Shown in pieces: positions 1 through 7,635 of a stretch of 10,880 nucleotides of DNA (position 1 is the stretch's first letter; each line of letters starts with the position of its first letter). Origin of the DNA: Bacteroidales bacterium (GTDB lineage: Bacteria > Bacteroidota > Bacteroidia > Bacteroidales > JAOZMU01). The stretch lies in the NCBI GenBank assembly GCA_029934165.1, contig JAOZMU010000067.1, forward strand, positions 1 through 10,880, given 5' to 3'. Both the position numbers and the translations under genes were made by a program. The notes under the pieces were generated by a model, which was given only the letters and a program-made list of their open reading frames with translations, did not search any database and was not told where the DNA came from.

Positions 1-931
1 AATATAACTATTATTAGCCTATACTACCCACACAATCTTATAAAGAACCATAAAATTATTGTACCGAAAAATGAAGAAGGATTCCCTGGTGGAAAAATAT
101 TTGGGTTTTCGTTTTTAAATGACACCACAATCGCCGTCGCAACAAGCTTTCAGGGCTTTTCTTTTATGACTAGAGAAGGAGCATTGATTAAAGCATTTAA
201 TGGAGAAGTAATAGGTAAAAATTACACAATACCTGCCTCATTCAGATCTTCACGAAATCAACTTCCAATATTGATAGGAGACAAAATTAATTATTGCTTG
301 CGATGGTTAAATCCCGTAAATACATGCGAAGATGTGAAAGATTGTATTTTACACGCAAATATTTCACTCAAAGACTATTCTAACTTTGGGGAAATTACAT
401 GTGCCAGAAGACTACTGTACTCCTGATATGATGATTTATAGTTATAATTGGAAGCGAGAATATCAAAACGATGCCTTTTTGTACTCTTTTGACTACAGCA
501 ATTACATTTATAAATATACTGATGAAAATAGTAACAGTTATACAAAGGTTTTAGCAAAAAGTAGGTATGCCGAAGATAATCTCATGAAAGCAAAAACAGT
601 GGATAAAACAAAAGAATGTTTGGCACAATATTCAAACTTCGTATATGATAGATATAGAGATGTTTACTATCGTTTTTTTTATCCAAAAGTAGTTTTTAAT
701 AATACTGAATCAATGTTTGAGAACGGTGAATTTCGCAAACAATTCTCAATCATAATCATGGACAAAGACCTCAACGTAATCGGCGAAACTCTTTTCCCCG
801 AAAATACGTACAATCCATACATGTACTTCGTCGCCCCCGAAGGTTTATACATCTCTACGAACCACATCAAAAACCCCGATTTTGACGAAGACTATCTAAA
901 ATTTGAACTTTTCGAATTGAAAGAAATGTAG
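1..931 (+). pseudogene. DUF4221-like protein, 3' part, frameshifted
   Basis: Reading frame 1 is open from the window edge to a stop at 424-426. Its protein context continues in frame 2 from about 386 to the TAG at 929-931. The shift falls at GGGG (388-391): removing one G joins 'KDYSNFG' to 'KLHVPEDYC' and gives a continuous chain of about 310 residues. The C-terminal part contains IIMDKDLNVIGE, then TYNPYMYFV and EGLYIS, and ends in KFELFEL. From memory this matches the end of DUF4221, a Bacteroidota family of roughly 350-400 residues, often lipoproteins and probably beta-propeller-like, of unknown function. The N-terminus and any signal peptide lie outside the window. The break is either a real pseudogene mutation or a sequencing error. 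The reading of a broken gene is firm; the family name is moderately sure. The stop codon lies in the flanking inverted-repeat element. Confidence 0.75.
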
Positions 932-1015
932 GGGCAAACCCTTGTGGTTGCCCTATTCTGGTTGCCCTATTGAAACGAATTGTTTAATTGGGCAGCCACA
1001 AGGGCGTGCCCCTAC
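928..1015. repeat. Inverted-repeat (REP/MITE-like) intergenic element
   Basis: Two 30-base arms, 928-957 and 986-1015, are reverse complements at 26 of 30 positions and flank a 28-base spacer. The arms begin and end in GTAGGGGC / GCCCCTAC. The spacer holds a second copy of GGTTGCCCTATT (960-971; the first is in the left arm at 946-957), so the right arm could pair with either copy. From memory, GTAGGGGC...TTGTGG...GCCC palindromes occur as dispersed intergenic repeats in many bacterial genomes. No second copy is in this window. The element fills the gap between the DUF4221-like gene and the next lipoprotein gene, contributes the TAG stop of the former, and ends 22 bases before the start of the latter. 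In RNA it would fold into a strong hairpin and might limit read-through. Confidence 0.85.
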
Positions 1016-1037
1016 GCACAAAAATAATTGAAAAATA

Positions 1038-1508
1038 ATGAAAACTTTCAGACAAATTGCATATTTCTGCTTACTTATTTTTGTGGTGTCGTGTGCCGCC
1101 GAGGCAGATAAAACTGTGGCAGTAAGCACAGAACAAGAGCAACTTGATAAATTTTGTAAAAAATTCGCCACAGACATCAACAATAAAATTGTTCTCTTTG
1201 TGCCTATGGACGGCTGTGGGTCTTGTGTTGAGTCGGCAGCAGGATTTGTGAAAAAAACCCACGAAAACAAAGCATTTACGTTTTGTTTGTCGTCATTTTT
1301 TCGTAAAACAATTGAAACAAAATTTGACTCCACGCTCTTGGCGCAAACAAATGTCATTCAAGACATTGGCTCATACTCAATCAATCTGAACTTAATGTTC
1401 AATGCGCCTGTTGCTTATGTTATGAATGAAAACGAAATAGACACCGTAATCCACATTGGCAATCCGAGCGAATATGATAAATTATTGGAAATTGCAATCC
1501 AAAAATAA
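1038..1508 (+). CDS. Small lipoprotein with thioredoxin-like fold (CGSC)
   Basis: A 156-residue protein. Residues 1-19 form a lipoprotein signal: basic start, hydrophobic core, lipobox VVSC with Cys19 as the lipidated residue. The mature part reads like a divergent thioredoxin-like domain. A beta strand (IVLFVP, 51-56) leads into DGCGSC, giving a CXXC pair Cys60/Cys63 at the start of a helix. NAPVA (122-126) offers a proline (Pro124) before a late strand, where thioredoxins carry the cis-Pro, followed by a beta-hairpin and a C-terminal helix. Such proteins usually act in the periplasm or at a membrane surface in thiol-disulfide exchange, but no substrate can be read here. The ATG follows an A-rich stretch without a clear Shine-Dalgarno site, as is usual in Bacteroidota. 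A terminator follows 27 bases downstream, so this is probably a single-gene unit. The fold is inferred from motifs only. Confidence 0.75.
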   Translation: MKTFRQIAYFCLLIFVVSCAAEADKTVAVSTEQEQLDKFCKKFATDINNKIVLFVPMDGCGSCVESAAGFVKKTHENKAFTFCLSSFFRKTIETKFDSTLLAQTNVIQDIGSYSINLNLMFNAPVAYVMNENEIDTVIHIGNPSEYDKLLEIAIQK

Positions 1509-1535
1509 ATCGCACAAAATTTAGGTTGATAATTC

Positions 1536-1569
1536 AAAAATTCCGCTTCGCAAGATGTCGGAATTTTTT
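1536..1569 (+). terminator. Rho-independent terminator
   Basis: A perfect 10-base stem (AAAAATTCCG at 1536-1545 with CGGAATTTTT at 1559-1568) encloses a 13-base loop and ends in a run of six T. It lies 27 bases after the lipoprotein stop codon and 61 bases before the chosen adaptor start. It separates the CGSC lipoprotein from the efflux genes. The A-rich left arm means it might also work on the opposite strand. Confidence 0.85.
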
Positions 1570-1629
1570 GGTATTATTGCACCGTAAAAAAATTATTATG
1601 TGTTTTCACAATCACAAACCACAATACCC

Positions 1630-2709
1630 ATGAAGCACAGCTTTTCCATTCTTGCATATACTATTTGCACCATTTTGTTGTTGGCACATAATGCATGTAC
1701 AAACACAGAAACATCTTCCGATATTTTACCCGAAAATACTAAGGCATCTTCCTCAACATCAAAACATTACGTGGACACAGCAATAGCACACAAAGGGCAT
1801 TTTGCGATGGAAATTATCAGCAACGGAAAACTCGCACCCACCAAGCAAGCCGAAATACGATTTCAAATTTCTGAGAAAATACAACAAATCACAGTTCGCA
1901 ACGGGCAACACGTACGCAAAGGCGACACTTTGGCACGCCTAAACAGCAAACTGCAACGCCTGAAATTGCAGCAAGCCGAGAATAGACTGACAAGAGCAAT
2001 TCACGAACGCAACGATTTGCTGATAGCCTATAAAAACCGCGCCCTCGATTCGAGTAAAATAAACAAAGAAGTTCGCACTTTTTTCGACCTAAAGAGCGGC
2101 TATTCCGATGCACTTGTCGAGCTGGAACTTGTCCGTATAACGCTAAAAAGCACAATAATAACAGCACCAATTAATGGCATAATTGCAAATTTGGACATAA
2201 AACCACACAATTATTCACAGCCCGGAAAAGTGTTTTGCAGCGTTGTTGGTAGCAGCAAATTTATTGCCGTCTTTTCTGTCTTAGAAAACGAGGCAACGAA
2301 ATTACGTTTCGGTCAAAGCGTACATATTCAGACATTTGCAGAAGACACTCTAAAATACAAAGGAAATGTTTCGGCAATAAACCCAATTGTTGACGAAACA
2401 GGAAAAATAGAAGTTCGGGCAGAAATAGAAAACAAATTCGGCAGTTTGATAAGTGGCATGAATATTAAAGTTATTGTCAATAATTACATCAGCAACCAAG
2501 TTTTTTTCCCACGCGAGGCAATCGTAATACGTTCTGGTAAAGACGTGGTTTTCAAGTACTCTAACGGACGTGCTATGTGGGAAAATGTCAAAGTTTTGCA
2601 CGAAAATAGCAAGCACTGTGCCGTTAGCGGAAAAATTTCTTCGGGCGACACAATCATCGTTTCCGGAAACCTAAACCTCGACCATAACGCAAAAGTGAAA
2701 ATACACTGA
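1630..2709 (+). CDS. RND efflux periplasmic adaptor (membrane-fusion protein)
   Basis: A 359-residue adaptor counted from the ATG at 1630. That start gives a proper signal peptide; an in-frame GTG at 1600 would only add ten polar residues. Residues 1-22 are a signal with a hydrophobic core and a possible lipidated Cys23, although HNAC is an atypical lipobox. Domain order fits the HlyD/AcrA family: first half of the lipoyl-like barrel (about 60-103, with NGQHVRKGDTLARL), a short alpha-hairpin (104-165), second half-barrel (ITAPINGIIANL, 177-188), beta-barrel (210-280) and membrane-proximal domain (290-359, ending VSGNLNLDHNAKVKIH). It would link an RND permease to an outer-membrane channel. 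The two permeases expected as partners start 1.9 kb downstream on the same strand, separated by hipBA. The next gene upstream lies behind a terminator, so a promoter should be in 1570-1629, but no convincing -33/-7 pair was seen. Substrate is unknown. Confidence 0.92.
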   Translation: MKHSFSILAYTICTILLLAHNACTNTETSSDILPENTKASSSTSKHYVDTAIAHKGHFAMEIISNGKLAPTKQAEIRFQISEKIQQITVRNGQHVRKGDTLARLNSKLQRLKLQQAENRLTRAIHERNDLLIAYKNRALDSSKINKEVRTFFDLKSGYSDALVELELVRITLKSTIITAPINGIIANLDIKPHNYSQPGKVFCSVVGSSKFIAVFSVLENEATKLRFGQSVHIQTFAEDTLKYKGNVSAINPIVDETGKIEVRAEIENKFGSLISGMNIKVIVNNYISNQVFFPREAIVIRSGKDVVFKYSNGRAMWENVKVLHENSKHCAVSGKISSGDTIIVSGNLNLDHNAKVKIH

Positions 2710-2797
2710 TAACATTTTAAAGCGGTTGATTATTAAGGCTTTATATGAATTTGAGATTTTAGTCATTAAATCATTTTTTTATTAAAATAAAAACCCA

Positions 2798-2842
2798 TAT
2801 ATTGTCCCTTAACACAACAAACAGCACTTAAAGGACAATATA
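2798..2842. promoter_or_regulatory. Putative hipB operator: 14-base inverted repeat
   Basis: Arms 2798-2811 (TATATTGTCCCTTA) and 2829-2842 (TAAAGGACAATATA) are reverse complements at 13 of 14 positions around a 17-base spacer. The right arm ends at the base before the hipB ATG (2843). HipB-type repressors bind inverted repeats upstream of their own operon, so this is the likely autoregulatory operator. The arm centres are about 31 bases apart, roughly three helical turns, which would suit two repressor dimers on one DNA face. In RNA the same repeat could form a stem next to the start codon. The remaining upstream gap (2710-2797) is AT-rich, with only a weak 6-base stem (2718-2723 with 2738-2743) that might end the adaptor transcript. 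No clear promoter was seen. Confidence 0.7.
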
Positions 2843-3160
2843 ATGACCGATATAGATTTTTTGTTAAACAAAAGTGATTCCAAATTTCTTTTGGAAAAAA
2901 TTGCTACAAATTTTCAAAAAATGCGAATTTCAAAAAAATTCACACAATCAGATTTAGCCCAACGTTCTGGAGTTTCGCTGTCGAGCTTAAAACGATTTGA
3001 GCAAAAAGCAGAAATTTCGCTTTCCAGTTTGCTAAAATTAGCCATAACGTTAGATGTAACCGATGCTTTTGAAAACCTTTTTGCGGAAACGAAAATTGAT
3101 ACAATTGAGGATTTTCTCTATAAAAAGAAAACAAAAAAACGCAAACGAGTAAGAAAGTAA
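2843..3160 (+). CDS. hipB: HipB-like XRE-family antitoxin/repressor
   Basis: A 105-residue protein with one helix-turn-helix of the XRE/Cro-C1 type: a helical lead-in (15-31), then FTQSDLAQRSGVSLSSLKRF (33-52) as helices 2 and 3, and ISLSSLLKLAITLDV (58-72) closing the domain. The tail is strongly basic (KKKTKKRKRVRK, 94-105), as seen in HipB-like partners of HipA kinases in Bacteroidota. It should dimerise, bind the inverted repeat at its own start, and hold the downstream HipA-like kinase inactive. The ATG at 2843 directly follows the right arm of that repeat. Identity rests on the fold plus the adjacent hipA. The 91-base gap to hipA is wide for a TA pair. Confidence 0.88.
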   Translation: MTDIDFLLNKSDSKFLLEKIATNFQKMRISKKFTQSDLAQRSGVSLSSLKRFEQKAEISLSSLLKLAITLDVTDAFENLFAETKIDTIEDFLYKKKTKKRKRVRK

Positions 3161-3251
3161 GTGTCCTTACAATTTTTTTGTAAATCAGCAACAAACAAGG
3201 TATAATTTAATTTTTGTCCTAAAGTCCTATACCTCAGCAAATTTCAGAACC
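3161..3251 (+). promoter_or_regulatory. hipB-hipA gap with operator-like half-sites
   Basis: The 91-base spacer holds three copies of GTCCT (3163-3167, 3216-3220, 3224-3228), the core shared with the hipB operator arms. The first sits in TGTCCTTA and the second in TTGTCC, the closest matches. A perfect 6-base inverted repeat with a T5 loop (3167-3172 with 3178-3183) follows the first copy, and a 7-base one (3198-3204 with 3228-3234) encloses the other two. These could be extra HipB sites, an attenuator-like hairpin that lowers hipA expression, or an internal hipA promoter region (TATAAT at 3201-3206). The motif is short and the DNA AT-rich, so chance remains possible. Confidence 0.4.
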
Positions 3252-4334
3252 ATGAAGCACGCCGTACTTAACGTAAAAATAAACAATCGGCAACTTGGAC
3301 GTTTGGCAATCGGCAACGACAAAAAATGCCTTTTCGAATATAACGCAGAATGGCTCAAAAATGGCTTTTCAATTTCGCCATTTTTTCTGCCACTGAAAAG
3401 CGGTGTTTTTGTTGCAAAACACGAACCTTTTGATGGACTTTTTGGTGTTTTTGACGATTCTATGCCAGACGGCTGGGGAAATCTCTTACTTGACAGATAC
3501 TTACAAAGTAAAAACATCAAATTAGCTTCTTTAACCGTTTTAGACAGATTGGCTTTCGTCGGAAATAACGGAATGGGAGCTTTAACCTACGAGCCAGACA
3601 ATAGTTTTATCTATAAAAAACAAACTCAAAACCTAAACGAAATTGCCAGCAAAGTCTCAAAAATACTTTCGGAACAAGCTGATTTGCCGACAGTTACATC
3701 CTTGTTGGAACAAACAGGCTCTTCGGGTGGCGCACGTCCAAAGGTGTTGATAAAAAGCCAAGGCAAAACTTGGATGGTAAAATTTGCGGCTTCGTCCGAC
3801 CCAAAAAACATTGGCGAACAAGAGTTTTATTATTCGCAATTAGCGCGAAAATGTGGAATAGAAATGCCCGAAACGCGACTTTTTGAAGGGCAATATTTCG
3901 GCACACAATTATTCGATAGAGACAAACAGCAACGGTTTCACGTCCATTCCGCAAGTGGTTTGCTGCATGCCAGTCATCGGTTTCCATCACTGGACTATTT
4001 GCAGTTAGCAAAAGCCACCATGGCATTGACAAAAAACGCTAAAGAGCTAGAAAAACTACTTAGAATAATGGTTTTTAATGTCGCCATAGAAAACAAAGAC
4101 GACCATTCCAAGAATTTTAGTTTTATCCATAAAAATAACGAGTGGAAACTAAGCCCAGCTTACGATTTATTAAAATCCGATGGCTTTGGAAATGAGCATG
4201 CAACGGCAGTTTCAGGAAAAGGAAACCCCACACAAAAAGATATGCAAAAATTGGCTTCCGAGATAAAATTTCCTAAAAATAAAATGAATAAAATCATAGA
4301 AAATGTATTTGACGTATGTAAAAAATCTCTTTAA
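3252..4334 (+). CDS. hipA: HipA-like serine/threonine kinase toxin
   Basis: A 360-residue HipA-family kinase, shorter than E. coli HipA (440) but with both subdomains. The N-terminal domain (about 1-110) has the usual GRL and FGVFDDSMPDGWG stretch. The kinase core carries GSSGGARPK (156-164), the loop that in E. coli HipA holds the autophosphorylated Ser150; Ser157 is the likely equivalent. It continues with WMVKF (ATP-binding Lys177), NKDDHSKNF (281-289; catalytic Asp283 and metal-binding Asn288) and SPAYDLL (Asp305, the DFG-like aspartate). All core kinase residues are present, so the enzyme is probably active. E. coli HipA phosphorylates glutamyl-tRNA synthetase and induces dormancy; other HipA homologues use other targets, so the substrate is open. 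hipB lies upstream on the same strand. The protein also contains a free FDRDK/HVHSASGLL region typical of the family. Confidence 0.92.
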   Translation: MKHAVLNVKINNRQLGRLAIGNDKKCLFEYNAEWLKNGFSISPFFLPLKSGVFVAKHEPFDGLFGVFDDSMPDGWGNLLLDRYLQSKNIKLASLTVLDRLAFVGNNGMGALTYEPDNSFIYKKQTQNLNEIASKVSKILSEQADLPTVTSLLEQTGSSGGARPKVLIKSQGKTWMVKFAASSDPKNIGEQEFYYSQLARKCGIEMPETRLFEGQYFGTQLFDRDKQQRFHVHSASGLLHASHRFPSLDYLQLAKATMALTKNAKELEKLLRIMVFNVAIENKDDHSKNFSFIHKNNEWKLSPAYDLLKSDGFGNEHATAVSGKGNPTQKDMQKLASEIKFPKNKMNKIIENVFDVCKKSL

Positions 4335-4350
4335 GCGCATAAACACGTAG

Positions 4351-4379
4351 CCAATAAGGTAAAAAACAGTTTTTATTGG
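4351..4379 (+). terminator. Weak hairpin after hipA, possible terminator
   Basis: CCAATAA (4351-4357) pairs with TTATTGG (4373-4379), enclosing an A-rich then T-rich loop, 17 bases after the hipA stop codon. There is no T-run after the 3' arm, so it is not a classical rho-independent terminator. It may end hipA transcription or simply border the palindromic element that follows. Confidence 0.3.
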
Positions 4380-4524
4380 GCGGCTTGTGGGCTTTCCGCT
4401 TGTAGTTGCCTCGCGCCTTGCGTTTTCGGAATCGGGTTTTGAGGAGCTTCCGCTGGTCGCTCTCAAAACCCGTCCGAAAAATCGCAAGCCGACTTCGGCA
4501 AGCTACCGCTGCAATCCCTGCCGC
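4380..4524. repeat. Imperfect palindromic element before the RND genes
   Basis: The core arms, 4417-4443 and 4462-4488, are 27 bases each and complementary over nearly their whole length; each carries one extra AT dinucleotide at a different place. Shared blocks are CTTGCG, TTTTCGGA and CGGGTTTTGAG with their complements. The symmetry continues outward with gaps: TGTAGTTGCC (4401-4410) against GGCAAGCTAC (4497-4506), and GCGGC (4380-4384) against GCCGC (4520-4524). The DNA is richer in GC than its flanks and occupies most of the 268-base gap between hipA and the first permease. This fits a dispersed, non-coding REP- or MITE-like sequence. The coding frame of the first permease is open across it, which is why a too-early start for that gene would be easy to call. 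No second copy is in the window. Confidence 0.75.
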
Positions 4525-4602
4525 AATGACTTCGTAGCAAGCGGTTCAACAAACAAGGCTTTAGACCTTAATTCTCAGACATTTACAGAAACACACAATC
4601 CA

Positions 4603-7600
4603 ATGATTCGCTTTCTCGTTCAACGCCCAATAGCCGTATCAATGGCTCTCATCGCCATTTTTGTCGTTGGTTTTGCCTCGTTGCAGCAAATACCAATTTC
4701 GCTAATGCCCGATGTAAAAATCCCCGAAATCACTGTACGTATTTCGCAGCCCGAGCTTCAAGCGCGCCAGTTAGATGCAACCGTAGTTAGCCCTTTGCGC
4801 AATCAGTTGTTGCAAGTTGGGCGGCTCAACGACGTCGTTTCTCAAACCCAAGACGGACAGTCAACCATCAGACTTACATTCGATTATGGTGTCGATACCG
4901 ACTTGGCATACATAGAAGTAAACGAAAAAATCGACCGAATGATGAGCCGATTTCCTCGCGGAATTTCGCGCCCTGTTGTCGTCAAGGCAAGCGCACTCGA
5001 TATTCCCGCTTTCTACCTCAATTTATCGCTCAAAGACAGCACAATTACCAATGATAGATTCCTCAGTTTCAGCGAGTTTACTCAAGCTGTCATAAAACGC
5101 CGATTGGAACAGCAGCCCGAAATTGCAATAGCCGACATTTCCGGACAAGCATACCCCGAAATAACAATCATTCCAGACGAAAACAAAATCAACTCAATGG
5201 GTATAACTCTGCATCAAATTGAAGAGGCATTTCGTCAGAACAATTTACGCTTGGGTAGTATTTTGGTCAGACAAGGAAATTATCGTTATAACATTTCGTT
5301 TTCCTCCCAACTATCGACAAAAGAAGATGTCGCCAATATCTATTTCAACAATAACGGACACTTAATTCAGCTCAAAGACTTTGCCGAAATAACAGAAAGA
5401 CCACAAAAAACCAATGGCATTTTTACTGTCGGCAGCAAACGAGCAATAACGATAGCCGTTGTAAAACAGGCAGATGCACGAATGGACAAATTGCGGGAAC
5501 GTTTGCTTTCGCTCAGAAAAGAATTTGCAGAACAATATGCCGATGTCGAAATATCGGTTAGCCGCGACCAAACAATTTTACTCGAAGTCTCAATTTCTAA
5601 CTTAAAACAAAGTCTTATTCTTGGAGGTTTATTAGCATTTTTACTATTGTTTTTATTCCTTCGCAATCCGCGAATACCAATCCTGATTGGTATCACAATT
5701 CCATGCTCTCTGATTGTCAGTATTTTATTGCTCCACACCCTAAATATATCTATTAACATTGTGTCGCTCACAGGGTTAATACTCGGAATTGGAATGATTG
5801 TAGATAATTCAATAGTCGTAATTGATAATATTGGACAGCACCTAAAACAAAACAAAAACCTACTAAACGCCTGTGTAGATGGAGCTAACGAAGTTGTTCG
5901 CCCCTTGATAAGTTCTGTCCTTACGACATGTGCCGTTTTTGTGCCAATGATTTTTATGAGCGGAATAACAGGTGCGCTTTTTTACGACCAAGCTGTTGCC
6001 GTTTCAGTTGGATTACTTAGCTCACTAATTGTTTCCGTAGTTGTTATTCCGACATACTATCATGTTTTTATGAAAAATACGCAATCAAACAACAAAAAAC
6101 CATTCGTTCGTCTGGATAGTTTTTACGAAAGAGGGCACAAATTTTTCACAAAAAAGCCAATGCTATCAACGATAGTTTTTTTGGCAATAGGTTTCACAAT
6201 AATTCCTCTGTCTCAAGGCATTGAGAGTAGCAAAATGCCAAACATAAATCAAAACGAAGTTGTTTTGACCATTGATTGGAACGAGAACATTTCTGTTTCC
6301 GAATCGCACACAAGAGTTAAGAAAATACAGAAAATTGTTGGTAGTAATGTCTTGCAATTCAATAGTTTAATTGGCGAACAGCAATTTCTTTTAGACGCTA
6401 ATTCATCGCGAAGCAGCTCCGAAACAGAAATTTATATAGCAGTAGATTCCACCAATTTGCAAACCATCGTAACCAGAACAACATCGTATCTTCGACAGAA
6501 ATTTCCGAAAGCCAAATTTGAGTATAAACCGCCAGAAAATATTTTCGAGCGTCTTTTTCGCACCTCTGGCTCGGAAATTGAATTGCGCTTAATGCCACGA
6601 AACAGAAATATCGACTTTACTCCGAATTATATAACGCGTGCAATCTATGATTTTCAGGATACAACTTTGAACGAAAAATTTAGTCAAATTCCGCAAAAAC
6701 ACTTTCACACAATTACTCCAATTCCGGAACGATTAGAACTTTACAAAATCTCAATACAATCGCTCTACACAAAACTGGCAGCCATTTTCAGTTCCAATTT
6801 AGTTGATAACCTGCAAACAGGAAATCAGTTTATTCCGATAACGATAGGTGGTAATATTAATACAATATCGGAAACAATTGAAAAAGAACATATTACATCA
6901 TCAGATGGCACCGAAATACCAATCCGATATTTGATTAAAACAGGACAAAAGGCAAGTTTCAAGACAATATTTTCTGGTAAAGATGGCGAATATTTACCCT
7001 TCAGCTACGAAAAAAAGGAAGTAATTGATAAAAACATATTTATAGAAAGTGTAAAATCATATTTCGCGCAATCGCCAGAAATAAGTTTAGCCTTTTATGG
7101 TAATTTCTTCTCGAACAAAATTTTAATAAATCAATTAATTTATGTTTTATTAATCTCATTATCTTTGCTTTATCTTATTCTGGCTATTCAATTTGAATCA
7201 CTTTTGCAACCACTAATTATCCTGATTGAAGTGCCGATTGATATTGCTGGTTCACTATTTCTTTTGTGGATATTTAACGAAACAATCAATTTAATGTCTA
7301 TAATTGGAATAATTATTATGAGCGGAATTGTGATAAACGACTCAATTATTAAAATTGACACAATAAATCAATGTCGAAAAAACGGAATGACGATTGACCA
7401 AGCAGTACATAGTGGCGGACTTCGACGCATTAACTCAATAGTAATGACGAGCTTAACAACAGTTTTGGCATTAGTTCCCGTCCTATTTTTCGATGGACTT
7501 GGCTCTCAAATCCAGAGACCAATGTCTTTAGCCGTTATTGGTGGTTTATCGCTTGGAACGATTGTTAGTTTGTTCTTTATTCCGCTGTTATATAAGTTTT

Positions 7601-7635
7601 TATATAAGAACTCTTACAAAAGCGCAACAAAATGA
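4603..7635 (+). CDS. RND-family efflux permease, first of tandem pair
   Basis: A 1010-residue inner-membrane permease of the RND superfamily (HAE-like). The ATG at 4603 gives the classical start MIRFLVQRPIAV with TM1 (about 10-30). The open frame reaches back to 4387 but there it only translates the palindromic element. Predicted order: TM1, porter loop (31-335), TM2-TM6 (337-485), TM7 (518-536), second porter loop, TM8-TM12 (843-998). Family motifs are present: VDNSIVVIDN in TM4 (400-409), CAVFVPM in TM5, FESLLQP (864-870) and RRINSIVMTSL in TM11 (941-951). Against AcrB, Asp407 is kept (Asp401), Asp408 is Asn402, Lys940 is Asn912 (followed by Asp913), and Arg971/Thr978 are kept (Arg942/Thr949). 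It should export substrates by proton-motive force with the adaptor at 1630-2709; substrate unknown. The last four bases overlap the next permease. Confidence 0.93.
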   Translation: MIRFLVQRPIAVSMALIAIFVVGFASLQQIPISLMPDVKIPEITVRISQPELQARQLDATVVSPLRNQLLQVGRLNDVVSQTQDGQSTIRLTFDYGVDTDLAYIEVNEKIDRMMSRFPRGISRPVVVKASALDIPAFYLNLSLKDSTITNDRFLSFSEFTQAVIKRRLEQQPEIAIADISGQAYPEITIIPDENKINSMGITLHQIEEAFRQNNLRLGSILVRQGNYRYNISFSSQLSTKEDVANIYFNNNGHLIQLKDFAEITERPQKTNGIFTVGSKRAITIAVVKQADARMDKLRERLLSLRKEFAEQYADVEISVSRDQTILLEVSISNLKQSLILGGLLAFLLLFLFLRNPRIPILIGITIPCSLIVSILLLHTLNISINIVSLTGLILGIGMIVDNSIVVIDNIGQHLKQNKNLLNACVDGANEVVRPLISSVLTTCAVFVPMIFMSGITGALFYDQAVAVSVGLLSSLIVSVVVIPTYYHVFMKNTQSNNKKPFVRLDSFYERGHKFFTKKPMLSTIVFLAIGFTIIPLSQGIESSKMPNINQNEVVLTIDWNENISVSESHTRVKKIQKIVGSNVLQFNSLIGEQQFLLDANSSRSSSETEIYIAVDSTNLQTIVTRTTSYLRQKFPKAKFEYKPPENIFERLFRTSGSEIELRLMPRNRNIDFTPNYITRAIYDFQDTTLNEKFSQIPQKHFHTITPIPERLELYKISIQSLYTKLAAIFSSNLVDNLQTGNQFIPITIGGNINTISETIEKEHITSSDGTEIPIRYLIKTGQKASFKTIFSGKDGEYLPFSYEKKEVIDKNIFIESVKSYFAQSPEISLAFYGNFFSNKILINQLIYVLLISLSLLYLILAIQFESLLQPLIILIEVPIDIAGSLFLLWIFNETINLMSIIGIIIMSGIVINDSIIKIDTINQCRKNGMTIDQAVHSGGLRRINSIVMTSLTTVLALVPVLFFDGLGSQIQRPMSLAVIGGLSLGTIVSLFFIPLLYKFLYKNSYKSATK

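Noticed and set aside
385..395. Programmed ribosomal frameshift
   Set aside because: No convincing slippery heptamer with a downstream stimulatory structure was seen, and this family is not known for frameshifting.
386..931. Independent gene starting at TTG 386
   Set aside because: The sequence before and after 386 forms one continuous family-like protein across a one-base shift, so this is the rear part of a broken gene.
953..1357. 134-codon open frame on the minus strand across the CGSC lipoprotein
   Set aside because: It starts inside the palindromic repeat and lies antisense to a gene with a clear signal peptide and CXXC motif.
1600..1629. GTG start of the adaptor ten codons earlier
   Set aside because: It would place ten polar residues before the signal peptide; the ATG at 1630 gives a standard signal.
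4387..4602. Upstream extension of the first permease by 72 residues
   Set aside because: This part is the translated palindromic element and lacks RND character; the ATG at 4603 gives the classical N-terminus followed by TM1.
5367..5855. 162-codon open frame on the minus strand inside the first permease
   Set aside because: It is antisense to the conserved TM2-TM4 and porter region and shows no recognisable protein features.
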